Part shown: positions 41,023-49,018 of the stretch, piece after piece
How positions within the stretch are numbered: the stretch's first letter is position 1
How the letters are laid out: each line of letters begins with the position of its first letter
DNA from: Streptomyces sp. ST2-7A
GTDB taxonomy: Bacteria > Actinomycetota > Actinomycetes > Streptomycetales > Streptomycetaceae
Reading direction: 5' to 3'
Assembly (NCBI RefSeq): GCF_021390475.1
Contig: NZ_JAJUWS010000031.1
Location: 1 to 64,000, forward strand
Length of the DNA stretch: 64,000 nucleotides
Notes under the pieces: generated by a model
Told to the model about the DNA's origin: nothing
Seen by the model: the letters and a program-made list of their open reading frames with translations, nothing else
Database searches by the model: none
Translations under genes and position numbers: made by a program

Positions 41023-41280
41023 CCGACATCATCCGGTGTCGTTCCGCACCCGGGTTTCCGGCCGATCGGCGAACGGGGGAACCGGGGACCCCGGGGGCGC
41101 CGGCTCGAAACGTTCGGCACCCGCCGGGGCGGCGGAAGCGGTCGGTGAGCCGGTGGAGAATGTCCCCGGCACCCGTGCGCCGGGGGAAGGGCGGGGAGGG
41201 TCGGTGGAGGAGCGGGGAGCCACCGCGTCCCCGTCGCGGAACCGACGGGATGCCGGAACCGACCACGGGAGACGCCGTCC

Positions 41281-42384
41281 ATGAGTGGGACCCGAGCCCT
41301 CGCGCGGATGTACCGACGCTTCGGTGAGGTCGACGCCGCGGGGGAATCGCCGCTGTACGAGCGCGTGGCCGTCGCCCTGAGCGGGGCCGAGGAGGCGCTG
41401 CGCGCCATCGGGGCGGTGCCGGCGCGCCGACGGAACCCCCGGGTGATCCTCGCCGCGCTGCACGACCTCGCCCTCGCCGGGCGTGCTCCGGCGCTTGCCG
41501 CGTCCTACGCCGTCGGGGACGGCGACGCCGCCGCCGCTGCGGCGATCGACACGCTGCTGCGCATGACCGACGCGGTCGTGGCCGTCGCCGTGCGTCGGAA
41601 GGTGCGAACCGATGAGACCGGACGCCACGCCGTGCTGTACCCGGCCATCGCCGAGGCGGCGCGCCGGACGGGCGCGAGCGCGGTCGGACTGATCGACGCG
41701 GACTGTTCGGCCGGGTTCAACCTCACCGTCGATCGCGTTCGCGTCACGTACGGTGACGGCGTGTCGCTGGGTGACCCGTTCTCCCCGGTCCGAATTCCGG
41801 CCTCGATCGTGGCCGGCCGATCCGTCCCGACCCGGGCGATGCCCCGGGTCGTCACCCGGATCGGCATCGACACCGAACCGCTCGACGTGACCGACCCGGA
41901 CGACGCCGGGTGGCTGCGCGCCTGCCTGTGGCCGGACCGGCCCGATCGGGTGGAGCGACTCGCGGGGCTCGAAGCGGAGACGGCGTTGACCGCGAAGGCC
42001 GCGCCGCTGCTGCTGCGGGGCGACGCCGTCCGGATGCTGCCCGATGCCCTCGCCCGGGTGCCGGCGGACGCCCTGCCCGTCGTCACCACCACATGGGCGC
42101 TGTCGCGCTTCCCACCGGAGAGCCGCCTGCGCTTCCTGCACCACCTTCATGAGGCGGCGACCGGACGGCCGGTGGCGTGGGTGTCGGCGGAAGGGGTCGG
42201 CGTCGCGCCGACGATACCCACCCTCGGCGATCGCCGCGCCTCCGGCCACAGCATCATCGGCCTCGTGGTCCTCGACCGGTCGGCCCCTCGACCGGTGACG
42301 GTCGAGGCTCTGGGCCGTTGCTGGTCACGGGGCCGCGTGGTGGCGTGGACCGCGACCCCCCGGAACACCGACCACGGCTCGTGA
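41281..42384 (+). CDS. DUF2332-family protein
   Basis: A 367-residue soluble protein of the DUF2332 family, widespread in actinobacteria: ARMYRRFGEVDAAGESPLYERVA near the start (shown in part: RRFGEVDAAGESPLYERVA), NEVNR-like helices replaced here by EAARRTGASAVGLIDADCSAGFNL, and a C-terminal TTTWALSRFPPESR segment. The biochemical function is unknown. GGGAGA precedes the ATG. It stands alone, with nothing clearly linked on either side. Confidence 0.75.
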   Translation: MSGTRALARMYRRFGEVDAAGESPLYERVAVALSGAEEALRAIGAVPARRRNPRVILAALHDLALAGRAPALAASYAVGDGDAAAAAAIDTLLRMTDAVVAVAVRRKVRTDETGRHAVLYPAIAEAARRTGASAVGLIDADCSAGFNLTVDRVRVTYGDGVSLGDPFSPVRIPASIVAGRSVPTRAMPRVVTRIGIDTEPLDVTDPDDAGWLRACLWPDRPDRVERLAGLEAETALTAKAAPLLLRGDAVRMLPDALARVPADALPVVTTTWALSRFPPESRLRFLHHLHEAATGRPVAWVSAEGVGVAPTIPTLGDRRASGHSIIGLVVLDRSAPRPVTVEALGRCWSRGRVVAWTATPRNTDHGS

Positions 42385-42574
42385 CCCCACCGGCGTCCCG
42401 GACCGTCGGGGAGCCGGTCCCGGTGGGGGCCGGCCGTCCCCCGGAGTGGCGCCGGGAGCAGTCGATGTTCAACCGTCATGCCCCGTGGTGGGGTTCGGCG
42501 CGCGGTACGGCCCCCGCGAGCCGTTCCGTCGGCAGCCGCGTTCCGATGACGATGTCGGCGGGTGGGGTTACGCT

Positions 42575-42602
42575 CCGGCCACCGGCCACCGGCCACCGGC
42601 CA
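42575..42602. repeat. Four tandem CCGGCCA units
   Basis: Four exact head-to-tail copies of the 7-mer CCGGCCA in the 299-bp gap between the DUF2332 and DinB genes. Otherwise the gap shows nothing I can assign. It lies about 80 bp upstream of the DinB start; copy-number variation between strains is likely. Confidence 0.8.
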
Positions 42603-42683
42603 CGTGAGTCCCCTCCCGTCTTCCCGTCCCCTCGCACCGACGGACACCGCCGGCCGCGTCCGTCGACGAACCCGGAGCAGCCC

Positions 42684-43265
42684 ATGACGCCACCCGGCCC
42701 CGTGACCCGCGATGTCCTGCGCACCCTCGACGAGGTGCGGTCCCGCACCCTCGCCCGCCTCGACGGCCTCACCGACGCCGAATACCTGTGGGAGCCCGTC
42801 GCCCCGTGCCTGACGATCCGGCGGGACGAGGAGGGTGTTCTCCGTGCCGACCGGCCGTCCCCGGACGATTCCCGGCCGGCGCCGTTCACCACGATCGCCT
42901 GGCGGATGTGGCACATCGGGGCGGACTGCCTGCGCGGCTACGGTCGTTTCTTCGGGGACGAGCCCCCGGCGGAGACGCGGTACACGTGGCCGGGCACGGC
43001 GACCGGGGGCATCCGGGCGCTCGACGGGGAGTGGTCCCGGTTCCGCGCCCGGGTCGAAACCCTCGACGACGACGGTCTCCCGCGGCCCATGGGGGCGCAG
43101 GCCGGTCCCTACGCCGACAGCACCTATCTGTTGTTGGTCCTCCACGCCCTGGACGAGGCCGCCCACCACGGGGCCGAACTCGGCGTTCTCCGCGACCTCC
43201 ACCTCCACGGTTTCGCGGCCGGTGGGGCCGGTGGGGCCGGTGGGGGAGTCGGCACCCCGGGCTGA
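42684..43265 (+). CDS. DinB-superfamily protein
   Basis: A 193-residue four-helix-bundle protein of the DinB/YfiT type: RTLDEVRSRTLARLDGLTDAEYLW (shown in part: LARLDGLTDAEYLW), IAWRMWHIGADCLRGYGRF with one metal histidine, and LHALDEAAHHGAELGVLRDL with two more. The three histidines would bind a divalent metal. Many actinobacterial members are mycothiol- or bacillithiol-dependent, but the reaction here is unknown. The last 15 residues are Gly-rich. A paralogue-like fold appears at 60.8-61.3 kb. Confidence 0.78.
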   Translation: MTPPGPVTRDVLRTLDEVRSRTLARLDGLTDAEYLWEPVAPCLTIRRDEEGVLRADRPSPDDSRPAPFTTIAWRMWHIGADCLRGYGRFFGDEPPAETRYTWPGTATGGIRALDGEWSRFRARVETLDDDGLPRPMGAQAGPYADSTYLLLVLHALDEAAHHGAELGVLRDLHLHGFAAGGAGGAGGGVGTPG

Positions 43266-43299
43266 CCTCCGGGCCGGAGCACCGGGGCCGGAGGTCAGC
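43261..43299. terminator. Bidirectional hairpin between dinB-like and aceB
   Basis: Perfect 12-bp arms GCTGACCTCCGG (43261-43272) and CCGGAGGTCAGC (43288-43299) with a 15-nt loop. The left arm contains the stop codon of the rightward gene, and the malate synthase gene ends 22 bp beyond on the other strand. Confidence 0.75.
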
Positions 43300-43321
43300 C
43301 CCGGTGTCCCACCGCCCGGGA

Positions 43322-44950
43322 TCAGTCCAGCAGCTCGTAGGCCGGCAGGGTGAGGAAGTCGACGTACTCCTCCGCCAGGGCGATCTCCAGCAGCAGGTCG
43401 TGGGCGCGCCGCCAGCCGCCGGCGGCGAACTCCTCCGGTCCGACCTCCGCCCCGATCGCCGCCAACTCCTCGGCGGCGATCTCCCGCACCAGCGCGGCGG
43501 TGACCGTCCGACCGTCGTCCAACACCACCCGGGCGTCGATCCACTGCCACATCTGCGAGCGCGAGATCTCCGCCGTGGCCACGTCCTCCATCAGGTCGAA
43601 GACCGCCACCGCGCCCCGCCCGGCCAGCCAGGAGCGCAGGTAGCGGACACCCACCTGAACGGCGTTGCGCAGCCCCGCCAGGGTGGGGCGCTCGCCGGTG
43701 GAGTCGATCGCCAACAGCTCACCGGCGTCCACCCGCACCTCCTCACGGAGGCGTTCGCGCTGGTGCGGGCGGTCGCCCAGGACCGCGTCGAAGGAGGTGC
43801 GGGCCACCGGCACCAGGCCGGGGTGGGCCACCCAGGAACCGTCGAAGCCGTCGCCGGCCTCCCGGTCCTTGTCGGCGCGCACCTTCCCCATCGCCGCCGC
43901 GTTGACCGCCTCGTCCCTCGACGGGATGAACGCCGCCATGCCGCCGATGGCGTGCGCGCCCCGTTTGTGGCAGGTGCGGACCAGCAGTTCGGTGTAGGCG
44001 CGCATGAAGGGGGCCGTCATGGTCACCGCGTTGCGGTCCGGGAGCACGAACCGCTGCCCGGCGTCCCGGAAGTTCTTCACGATGGAGAACAGGTAGTCCC
44101 AGCGCCCCGCGTTGAGTCCGGCCGCGTGCTCGCGCAGCTCGTACAGGATCTCCTCCATCTCGAAGGCGGCGGTGATCGTCTCGATCAGCACGGTGGCCCG
44201 GATGGTGCCGCGCTCGATGCCCAACAACTCCTGCGCGGCGACGAAGACCTCGTTCCACAGCCGTGCCTCGGCGTGCGACTCCAGCTTGGCGAGGTAGAAG
44301 TACGGGCCGCGCCCCTGCTCGGCGAGGAGCCGGCCGTTGTGGAAGAGGTACAGCCCGAAGTCGACCAGGGCGCCGGGGATCCGGCGCCCTGCCACGGTCA
44401 GGTGCTTCTCGTCCAGGTGCCAGCCGCGCGGGCGCATCACCACCACCGCCAGCTCCTCGTCGGGGCGCAGCGCGTACCGCTTGCCGCGCTCGTCGGTGAA
44501 GTCGACGCGACGGCGGAAGGCGTCGGCCATGGAGAGCTGGCCGCCGATGACGTTGGCCCGGGTGGGGGAGGAGGCGTCCTCGAAGTCCGCCAGCCAGACC
44601 CGGGCGCCGGAGTTCAGGGCGTTGACGGTCATCTTCCGGTCGGTGGGGCCGGTGATCTCCACCCGGCGGTCCAGCAGAGCCGGCGGGGTGTCCGCGACCG
44701 TCCACTCCGCCTCGCGGATCCGGGCGGTTTCCGGCAGGAAATCGAGGGTGCCGGTGCGGGCGATCTCCGCGCGGCGCGCGGCACGGGCGGCCAGCAGGTC
44801 GTCCCGCACGGGGGTGAACCGACGGTGCAGCTCGGCGAGGAACTCCAGGGCCTCCGGGGTCAGTACCTCCTCCTCGCGGGGCAGGGGGGTGCCGTGCACC
44901 TCGACGGTCGCGGACGGGCGGGAGGTGGTGCCGGGGGCGGCGTCGGCCAT
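43322..44950 (-). CDS. aceB: Malate synthase A
   Basis: A 542-residue malate synthase of the A isoform: DFLPETARIREAEW, the TGPTDRKMTVNALNSGARVWLADFEDASSP signature (shown in part: TVNALNSGARVWLADFED), ATVLIETITAAFEMEEILYEL with the metal glutamate, and FDGSWVAHPGLVP. It condenses glyoxylate with acetyl-CoA to malate. Next to allantoin genes and with the same upstream palindrome, it evidently consumes glyoxylate from ureides. The ATG at 44950 has GAAGGAG 9 bp upstream; an open extension to 45043 lies over the operator. Confidence 0.95.
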   Translation of the reverse strand: MADAAPGTTSRPSATVEVHGTPLPREEEVLTPEALEFLAELHRRFTPVRDDLLAARAARRAEIARTGTLDFLPETARIREAEWTVADTPPALLDRRVEITGPTDRKMTVNALNSGARVWLADFEDASSPTRANVIGGQLSMADAFRRRVDFTDERGKRYALRPDEELAVVVMRPRGWHLDEKHLTVAGRRIPGALVDFGLYLFHNGRLLAEQGRGPYFYLAKLESHAEARLWNEVFVAAQELLGIERGTIRATVLIETITAAFEMEEILYELREHAAGLNAGRWDYLFSIVKNFRDAGQRFVLPDRNAVTMTAPFMRAYTELLVRTCHKRGAHAIGGMAAFIPSRDEAVNAAAMGKVRADKDREAGDGFDGSWVAHPGLVPVARTSFDAVLGDRPHQRERLREEVRVDAGELLAIDSTGERPTLAGLRNAVQVGVRYLRSWLAGRGAVAVFDLMEDVATAEISRSQMWQWIDARVVLDDGRTVTAALVREIAAEELAAIGAEVGPEEFAAGGWRRAHDLLLEIALAEEYVDFLTLPAYELLD

Positions 44951-45035
44951 GGGGAAGGACTCCTTCGCGGGCGGCCGGCGGCCCGCATCGCCGCGCGCCG
45001 CCATGGACGGAATCCTAGGTTCGCCCCGGGCGGGG

Positions 45036-45052
45036 TTCAACACTTTGTTGAG
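45036..45052. promoter_or_regulatory. Ureide-regulon palindrome (site 2, aceB)
   Basis: TTCAACA (45036-45042), spacer CTT, TGTTGAG (45046-45052), flanked by further symmetric bases GG..TTC/GAGGAACC. It is 86 bp upstream of the malate synthase start, in the promoter position. Same core as the sites before the OHCU decarboxylase and allantoinase genes. Confidence 0.7.
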
Positions 45053-45086
45053 GAACCGGTCGCTCGGCGCCGCGCACCGTGCGCCG

Positions 45087-45719
45087 TCACCCGTCGTGCT
45101 CTCCGCCGAGCACGCGCCGCAGGTCCTCCGGGGTGTCGATGTCCGCGGGGTCGGCCACGTCCGAGCACTCCACCGTCACCACCCGGTCGGCGTGCTCCGC
45201 CAGATAGGCGCGGGCGCCCCGGTCGCCCCGGGCGGAGGCGATCACCCCGGGCAGGTGGGCGGCGCCCAGCAGCACCGGGTGGCCCCGCCTCCCGGCGTGG
45301 CCGGCCGTGACCAGGGCGGTGCGGAGTCCGCCGGGGAGGTTCCGGGCCGTCGCGATCACCCGGGCCGCCGCCACGGCCCCGATCCCGGGCTGGTCCACCA
45401 GCGTCACCAGCACGGCGTCGGCCGCCGGCGGCGGGGTGAGTCCGGCCCGCAGCGAGGAGCCCATGCCCCGTTCCCACTCCGGATTGACCACGATCTCGCA
45501 GGGGACCGGCGTCGACGCGTCCAACCGGGCCCGGACCCGCTCGGCCTCCGCGCCGATCACCACCCGCACCGGATCGCAGCCGGCGGTCGAGAGCGTGGTG
45601 ACGGCGTGCTCCACCAGGGTTCGCCCCCCGAGTTCCAAAAGGGCCTTGGGACGACCGCCCAGACGCCGGCCCCCGCCCGCCGCGAGGACCAGGCCGACCG
45701 GTCGGGAGTCCTCCCTCAC
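45087..45719 (-). CDS. MocA/MobA-like molybdopterin nucleotidyltransferase
   Basis: A 210-residue NTP-transferase: GLVLAAGGGRRLGGRPKALLEL (shown in part: LAAGGGRRLGGRPKALLEL) binds the nucleotide, and VLVTLVDQPGI holds the metal aspartate. GHPVLLGAAHLPGV follows as in MocA, which attaches CMP to molybdopterin. Such cytosine-form cofactor serves xanthine dehydrogenase-family enzymes, so it probably matures the three-subunit enzyme at 27-31 kb. It could alternatively be a sugar nucleotidyltransferase, but the DQPG motif and context favour MocA. The GTG start has no obvious ribosome site. Confidence 0.8.
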   Translation of the reverse strand: MREDSRPVGLVLAAGGGRRLGGRPKALLELGGRTLVEHAVTTLSTAGCDPVRVVIGAEAERVRARLDASTPVPCEIVVNPEWERGMGSSLRAGLTPPPAADAVLVTLVDQPGIGAVAAARVIATARNLPGGLRTALVTAGHAGRRGHPVLLGAAHLPGVIASARGDRGARAYLAEHADRVVTVECSDVADPADIDTPEDLRRVLGGEHDG

Positions 45720-45786
45720 GCCGATCGGGCCGGCCCGGTGATCGCCCCGGTGATCGTGAAGCCCTTGGCCGGGCCGGTGGGCACGG

Positions 45787-46353
45787 TCACCGGAGTGCCG
45801 TAGGGGCGCGGGTCTCCTCGAGGTACACGGCCTCGCCGGGGGAGGGGGAGGTCGGCAGGGTCACCGTGCCGCCGTCGTCGTGGTCGTCGATCAGCGGGTA
45901 CACGGGGATACCGGCCCGGGCGTACGCCCGGCGCCTGCGGATGCGGTCCCGCGACACGCTCTCGTGGCCGGGGGAGACCACCTCCACCACCGGTTCGAGG
46001 CAGGAGGCGCACAGGCCGATCCCGTCCCCGGTGATGTGGGGCTCGTCGTCCTCCGGGGCCACGAAGAGATCGGGAATCCACACCTTCAGGTCGTGGATGA
46101 CGTTCATGTCGTTCCCCGCGACCCACCCGGTGCCGCCGGGAGTCCGCGCCAGGAAGTCGTTCAGGGCCCGGTGCGGGCGGTTGACGGCCCTGCCGTGGCG
46201 GTAACGACCCGTCGGTGACACCTCGATGAACCCCTCGACGATCTCGGCGCGGTGGCCCTCGGGGAGTTCCATGGCCTTCCACGCCCCCCACAGGACCTGG
46301 TCGAGCCCGGGGTCCCGATGGGCCGGGGCGGCGGGGCCGATGGCGTGGGTCAT
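45787..46353 (-). CDS. Uma2-family (DUF820) protein
   Basis: A 188-residue protein of the Uma2/DUF820 family, which has a PD-(D/E)XK nuclease-like fold: HRAEIVEGFIEVSPTGRYRHG with the family's acidic residue, WIPDLFVAPEDDEPHI, EPVVEVVSPGHESVSRDRI with E-V-V-S-P, and YARAGIPVYPLID. These are abundant in Streptomyces and cyanobacteria; their natural role is unknown. The ATG at 46353 has GGAGGAGG upstream. No functional link to the surrounding ureide genes is evident. Confidence 0.85.
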   Translation of the reverse strand: MTHAIGPAAPAHRDPGLDQVLWGAWKAMELPEGHRAEIVEGFIEVSPTGRYRHGRAVNRPHRALNDFLARTPGGTGWVAGNDMNVIHDLKVWIPDLFVAPEDDEPHITGDGIGLCASCLEPVVEVVSPGHESVSRDRIRRRRAYARAGIPVYPLIDDHDDGGTVTLPTSPSPGEAVYLEETRAPTALR

Positions 46354-46494
46354 GGCGCAGCACCTCCTCCTCAAGTGTGGTGGTCGGGTCACCGCCGGAC
46401 AAGCCTTTCCGGCACCGTACGCCGGGCCGGACGGACCTCTCCGGGGAAAGCGGTTGTCCGCCCGGCCCTCACCCGATCGCGTGAGGGGCGGCTC

Positions 46495-47283
46495 TCACTC
46501 CGGCCGGTGGGTGTTGAGGGAGGCCGACAGGTCGCGGGCGACCTCGCGCAGCAGCGGCACGATCTTGTCCGTGGAGTCCTCGGTGAGCCGCCCGGCCGGT
46601 CCGGAGACCGAGATGGCGGCCGGGGTGGGGGAGTCCGGCACGGAGACGGCCAGGCAGCGCACGCCGATCTCCTGCTCGTTGTCGTCCACCGCCCAGCCGT
46701 CGGCGCGTACCGTGGCCAGTTCGGCGAGGAAGGCGTCGGGCGAGGTGACGGTGCGCTCGGTCAGCGCGGCCATGCCGGTGCGCACGAGCATGGACCGCAC
46801 CTCCGCGTCCGGTCGCTGGGACAGCAGCGCCTTGCCCACGGCGGCGGTGTGCGGGGGGACCCGCTTGCCGACCTCGGTGATCATCCGCATGGAGTGCCGG
46901 GAGGGCACCTGCGCCACGTAGACCACCTCGTCGCCGTCGAGCAGCGCCATGTTGGCGGTCTCCCCGGTCACGTCCACCAGACGTGCCAGATGGGGACGGG
47001 CCCAGGTGGTCAGCGGGCGGGCGGCGGCCTCACCGAGCCGGATCAGGCGGGGACCCAACGCGTAGCGCCGGTTGGACTGCTGGCGGACGTAGCCGCTGGC
47101 GACCAGGGTGCGCATCAGGCGGTGGATGGTCGGCAGGGGCAGGCCGCTGTCGTTGGCCAGCTCGCTGAGGCCGATCTCACCGCCGGCGTCGGCCATGTGC
47201 TCCAGGAGGACGAAGGCCCGCTCCAGGGACTGGACCCCGCCGCCGGTGGCGGCTGGCGATTTGCGTTCCTCGGACGGCGGCAC
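46495..47283 (-). CDS. allR: IclR-family regulator, AllR-type
   Basis: A 262-residue IclR protein: winged helix (GGVQSLERAFVLLEHMADAG, ELANDSGLPLPTIHRLMRTL) then the IclR effector domain (ETANMALLDGDEVVYVAQVPS, GVRCLAVSVPDSPTPAAISVSGP). Position between malate synthase and divergent allantoinase/allantoicase matches the AllR repressor arrangement I know from S. coelicolor, where ureide or glyoxylate intermediates relieve repression. The GTG at 47283 has AAAGGAAC upstream; the open extension to 47394 is low-complexity. It probably binds the TTCAACA-N3-TGTTGA palindromes. Confidence 0.85.
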   Translation of the reverse strand: MPPSEERKSPAATGGGVQSLERAFVLLEHMADAGGEIGLSELANDSGLPLPTIHRLMRTLVASGYVRQQSNRRYALGPRLIRLGEAAARPLTTWARPHLARLVDVTGETANMALLDGDEVVYVAQVPSRHSMRMITEVGKRVPPHTAAVGKALLSQRPDAEVRSMLVRTGMAALTERTVTSPDAFLAELATVRADGWAVDDNEQEIGVRCLAVSVPDSPTPAAISVSGPAGRLTEDSTDKIVPLLREVARDLSASLNTHRPE

Positions 47284-47400
47284 GTGGCGTTCCTTTCCGG
47301 CTGCGTGTGCTGGATGTACTGGATGTGCGGGGTTGTGCCGGGGCGGATGACCCCGGGGAACTCGTGGGGTTGCGGTGTGCTTTTCGTGTAACAAGACCGG

Positions 47401-47419
47401 GCTTCCATGGTACGGAAGC
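47401..47419. promoter_or_regulatory. Palindrome GCTTCC-N7-GGAAGC
   Basis: Perfect 6-bp arms with centre ATGGTAC, about 120 bp upstream of the allR start and unlike the TTCAACA palindrome in the same gap. It may be a site for a second regulator or an autoregulatory site. Confidence 0.45.
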
Positions 47420-47487
47420 GTCGTCTTCCCGCCGGCGCCGGCGGGTGGGGCTTGACGCGAACCCGTCGGTGACCCAGACTCCCCGCA

Positions 47488-47508
47488 ACTTCAACACAAT
47501 GTTGAAGT
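47488..47508. promoter_or_regulatory. Ureide-regulon palindrome (site 3, allantoinase)
   Basis: ACTTCAACA-CAA-TGTTGAAGT, a perfect 21-bp palindrome with 9-bp arms, the most symmetric of the three copies. It lies about 137 bp upstream of allantoinase and about 205 bp from allR, so it can repress one or both. Confidence 0.75.
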
Positions 47509-47644
47509 CGATCCCCCACCACCCCGCGGCGCCCGGAGTGCCCCTGTTTCCCGCGCTCCCCTCGAGCCCGCCGGCTCCTCCGGCCCGGGACGGCGTCGTC
47601 CCCGTCCGGGACCCCCGTCGACCCCGATGAACAGGAGCTCCGCC

Positions 47645-49018
47645 GTGCCGCCCACCGTCGAGACCCTCCTGCGGTCCACCCGCGTCGTCCTCCCGGAGGG
47701 TACCCGCCCCGCCGCCGTCGCCCTCTCCGGGGGGCGCGTCGACGCGGTCCTGCCGCACAACGCCACCCCGCCGGCGGGGTGGCGGCTCGTCGACCTCGAC
47801 GACACCGCCCTGCTCCCCGGCCTCGTCGACACCCACGTGCACGTCAACGACCCCGGCCGTACCCCCTGGGAGGGCTTCGCCACCGCGACCCGGGCCGCCG
47901 CCGCGGGCGGCGTCACCACCATCGTCGACATGCCGCTCAACAGCCTGCCGCCCACCACCACCGTCGACGCCCTCGCGGTCAAACGGGACGTCGCCGGACC
48001 CCGCGCCGTGGTGGACATCGCCTTCTGGGGCGGCGCCGTCCCCGACAACGCCGCCGATCTGCGCCCCCTGCACGACGCCGGGGTCATGGGCTTCAAGTGC
48101 TTCCTCTCGCCCTCCGGCGTCGAGGAGTTCCCCCCACTGGACCCCCACCGCCTCGACACCGTCATGGCCGCCCTCGCGGAGTTCGACGCCCTGCTCCTGG
48201 TCCACGCGGAGGACCCCGCCCGCCTGGACGCCGCCCCCGCCCCCCACGGCCCCCGCTACGCCGACTTCCTCGCCTCCCCCCCGCCGGCCGCCGAACGCGA
48301 CGCCAACGCCCGGGTCCTGGACCTCGCCCGCGCCCGGGAGTGCCGCGTCCACCTGCTGCACCTGTCCGCCGCCGACCCCTTGCCGCTGATCGCCGCCGCC
48401 CGCCGCGACGGCGTCCGCGTCACCGCCGAGACCTGTCCCCACTTCCTCGTCCTCACCGCCGAGGACGTGCCCGACGGCGCCACCGAGTTCAAGTGCTGCC
48501 CCCCGATCCGCGACGCCGACAACCGCGACGCCCTGTGGGAGGCGCTGGCCGACGGCACGATCGACTGCGTCGTCTCCGACCACTCCCCGTGCACCGCCGA
48601 CCTCAAGACCCCGGACTTCGGCACCGCCTGGGGCGGCATCGCCTCCCTCCAGCTCGGACTGCCCGCCGTGTGGACCGAGGCCGCCCGGCGCGGCCACGAC
48701 CTCGCCGACGTCGTGCGCTGGATGTCCGCCGCCCCCGCGGCCCTCATCGGCCTCGACGACCGCAAAGGCGCCATCGCGCCCGGCCGCGACGCCGACCTGG
48801 TCGCCCTCGACCCCGACGCGACCCTCACCGTCGATCCCGCCGCGCTCCACCACCGCAACCCCGTCACGGCCTGGGCCGGCCGCACCCTGCGCGGCGTGGT
48901 GCGCCGCACCTGGCTGCGCGGCACCGACATCACCCCCGGTCCGCCCCTCCCCACCGCGCCCACCGGGGAACCGCCGTCCCGGCCCACCGGCCGCCTGCTG
49001 GAGAGGACCCGCCCGTGA
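47645..49018 (+). CDS. allB: Allantoinase
   Basis: A 457-residue cyclic amidohydrolase opening allantoin to allantoate. Signatures: DTHVHVNDPGRTPWEGF with the H-x-H metal pair, AAAGGVTTIVDMPLNSLPPT, the carbamylated lysine in MGFKCFLSPSG, HAEDPARL, TAETCPHFL and CVVSDHSPCTADLK with the final metal aspartate. The GTG at 47645 has AGGAG 7 bp upstream; an ATG at 47627 lies before that ribosome site. Stop and next start overlap (GTGA), so allantoicase is coupled. Confidence 0.93.
   Translation: MPPTVETLLRSTRVVLPEGTRPAAVALSGGRVDAVLPHNATPPAGWRLVDLDDTALLPGLVDTHVHVNDPGRTPWEGFATATRAAAAGGVTTIVDMPLNSLPPTTTVDALAVKRDVAGPRAVVDIAFWGGAVPDNAADLRPLHDAGVMGFKCFLSPSGVEEFPPLDPHRLDTVMAALAEFDALLLVHAEDPARLDAAPAPHGPRYADFLASPPPAAERDANARVLDLARARECRVHLLHLSAADPLPLIAAARRDGVRVTAETCPHFLVLTAEDVPDGATEFKCCPPIRDADNRDALWEALADGTIDCVVSDHSPCTADLKTPDFGTAWGGIASLQLGLPAVWTEAARRGHDLADVVRWMSAAPAALIGLDDRKGAIAPGRDADLVALDPDATLTVDPAALHHRNPVTAWAGRTLRGVVRRTWLRGTDITPGPPLPTAPTGEPPSRPTGRLLERTRP

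Larger units (their letters stand above)
47284..47644. other. Divergent allR-allantoinase control region
   Basis: A 361-bp gap with promoters for both directions. It contains two distinct perfect inverted repeats, listed separately (47401-47419 and 47488-47508). The T-richer patch GCTTTTCGTGTAACAAGACC near 47380-47400 may be the leftward promoter. No gene is present. Confidence 0.55.
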
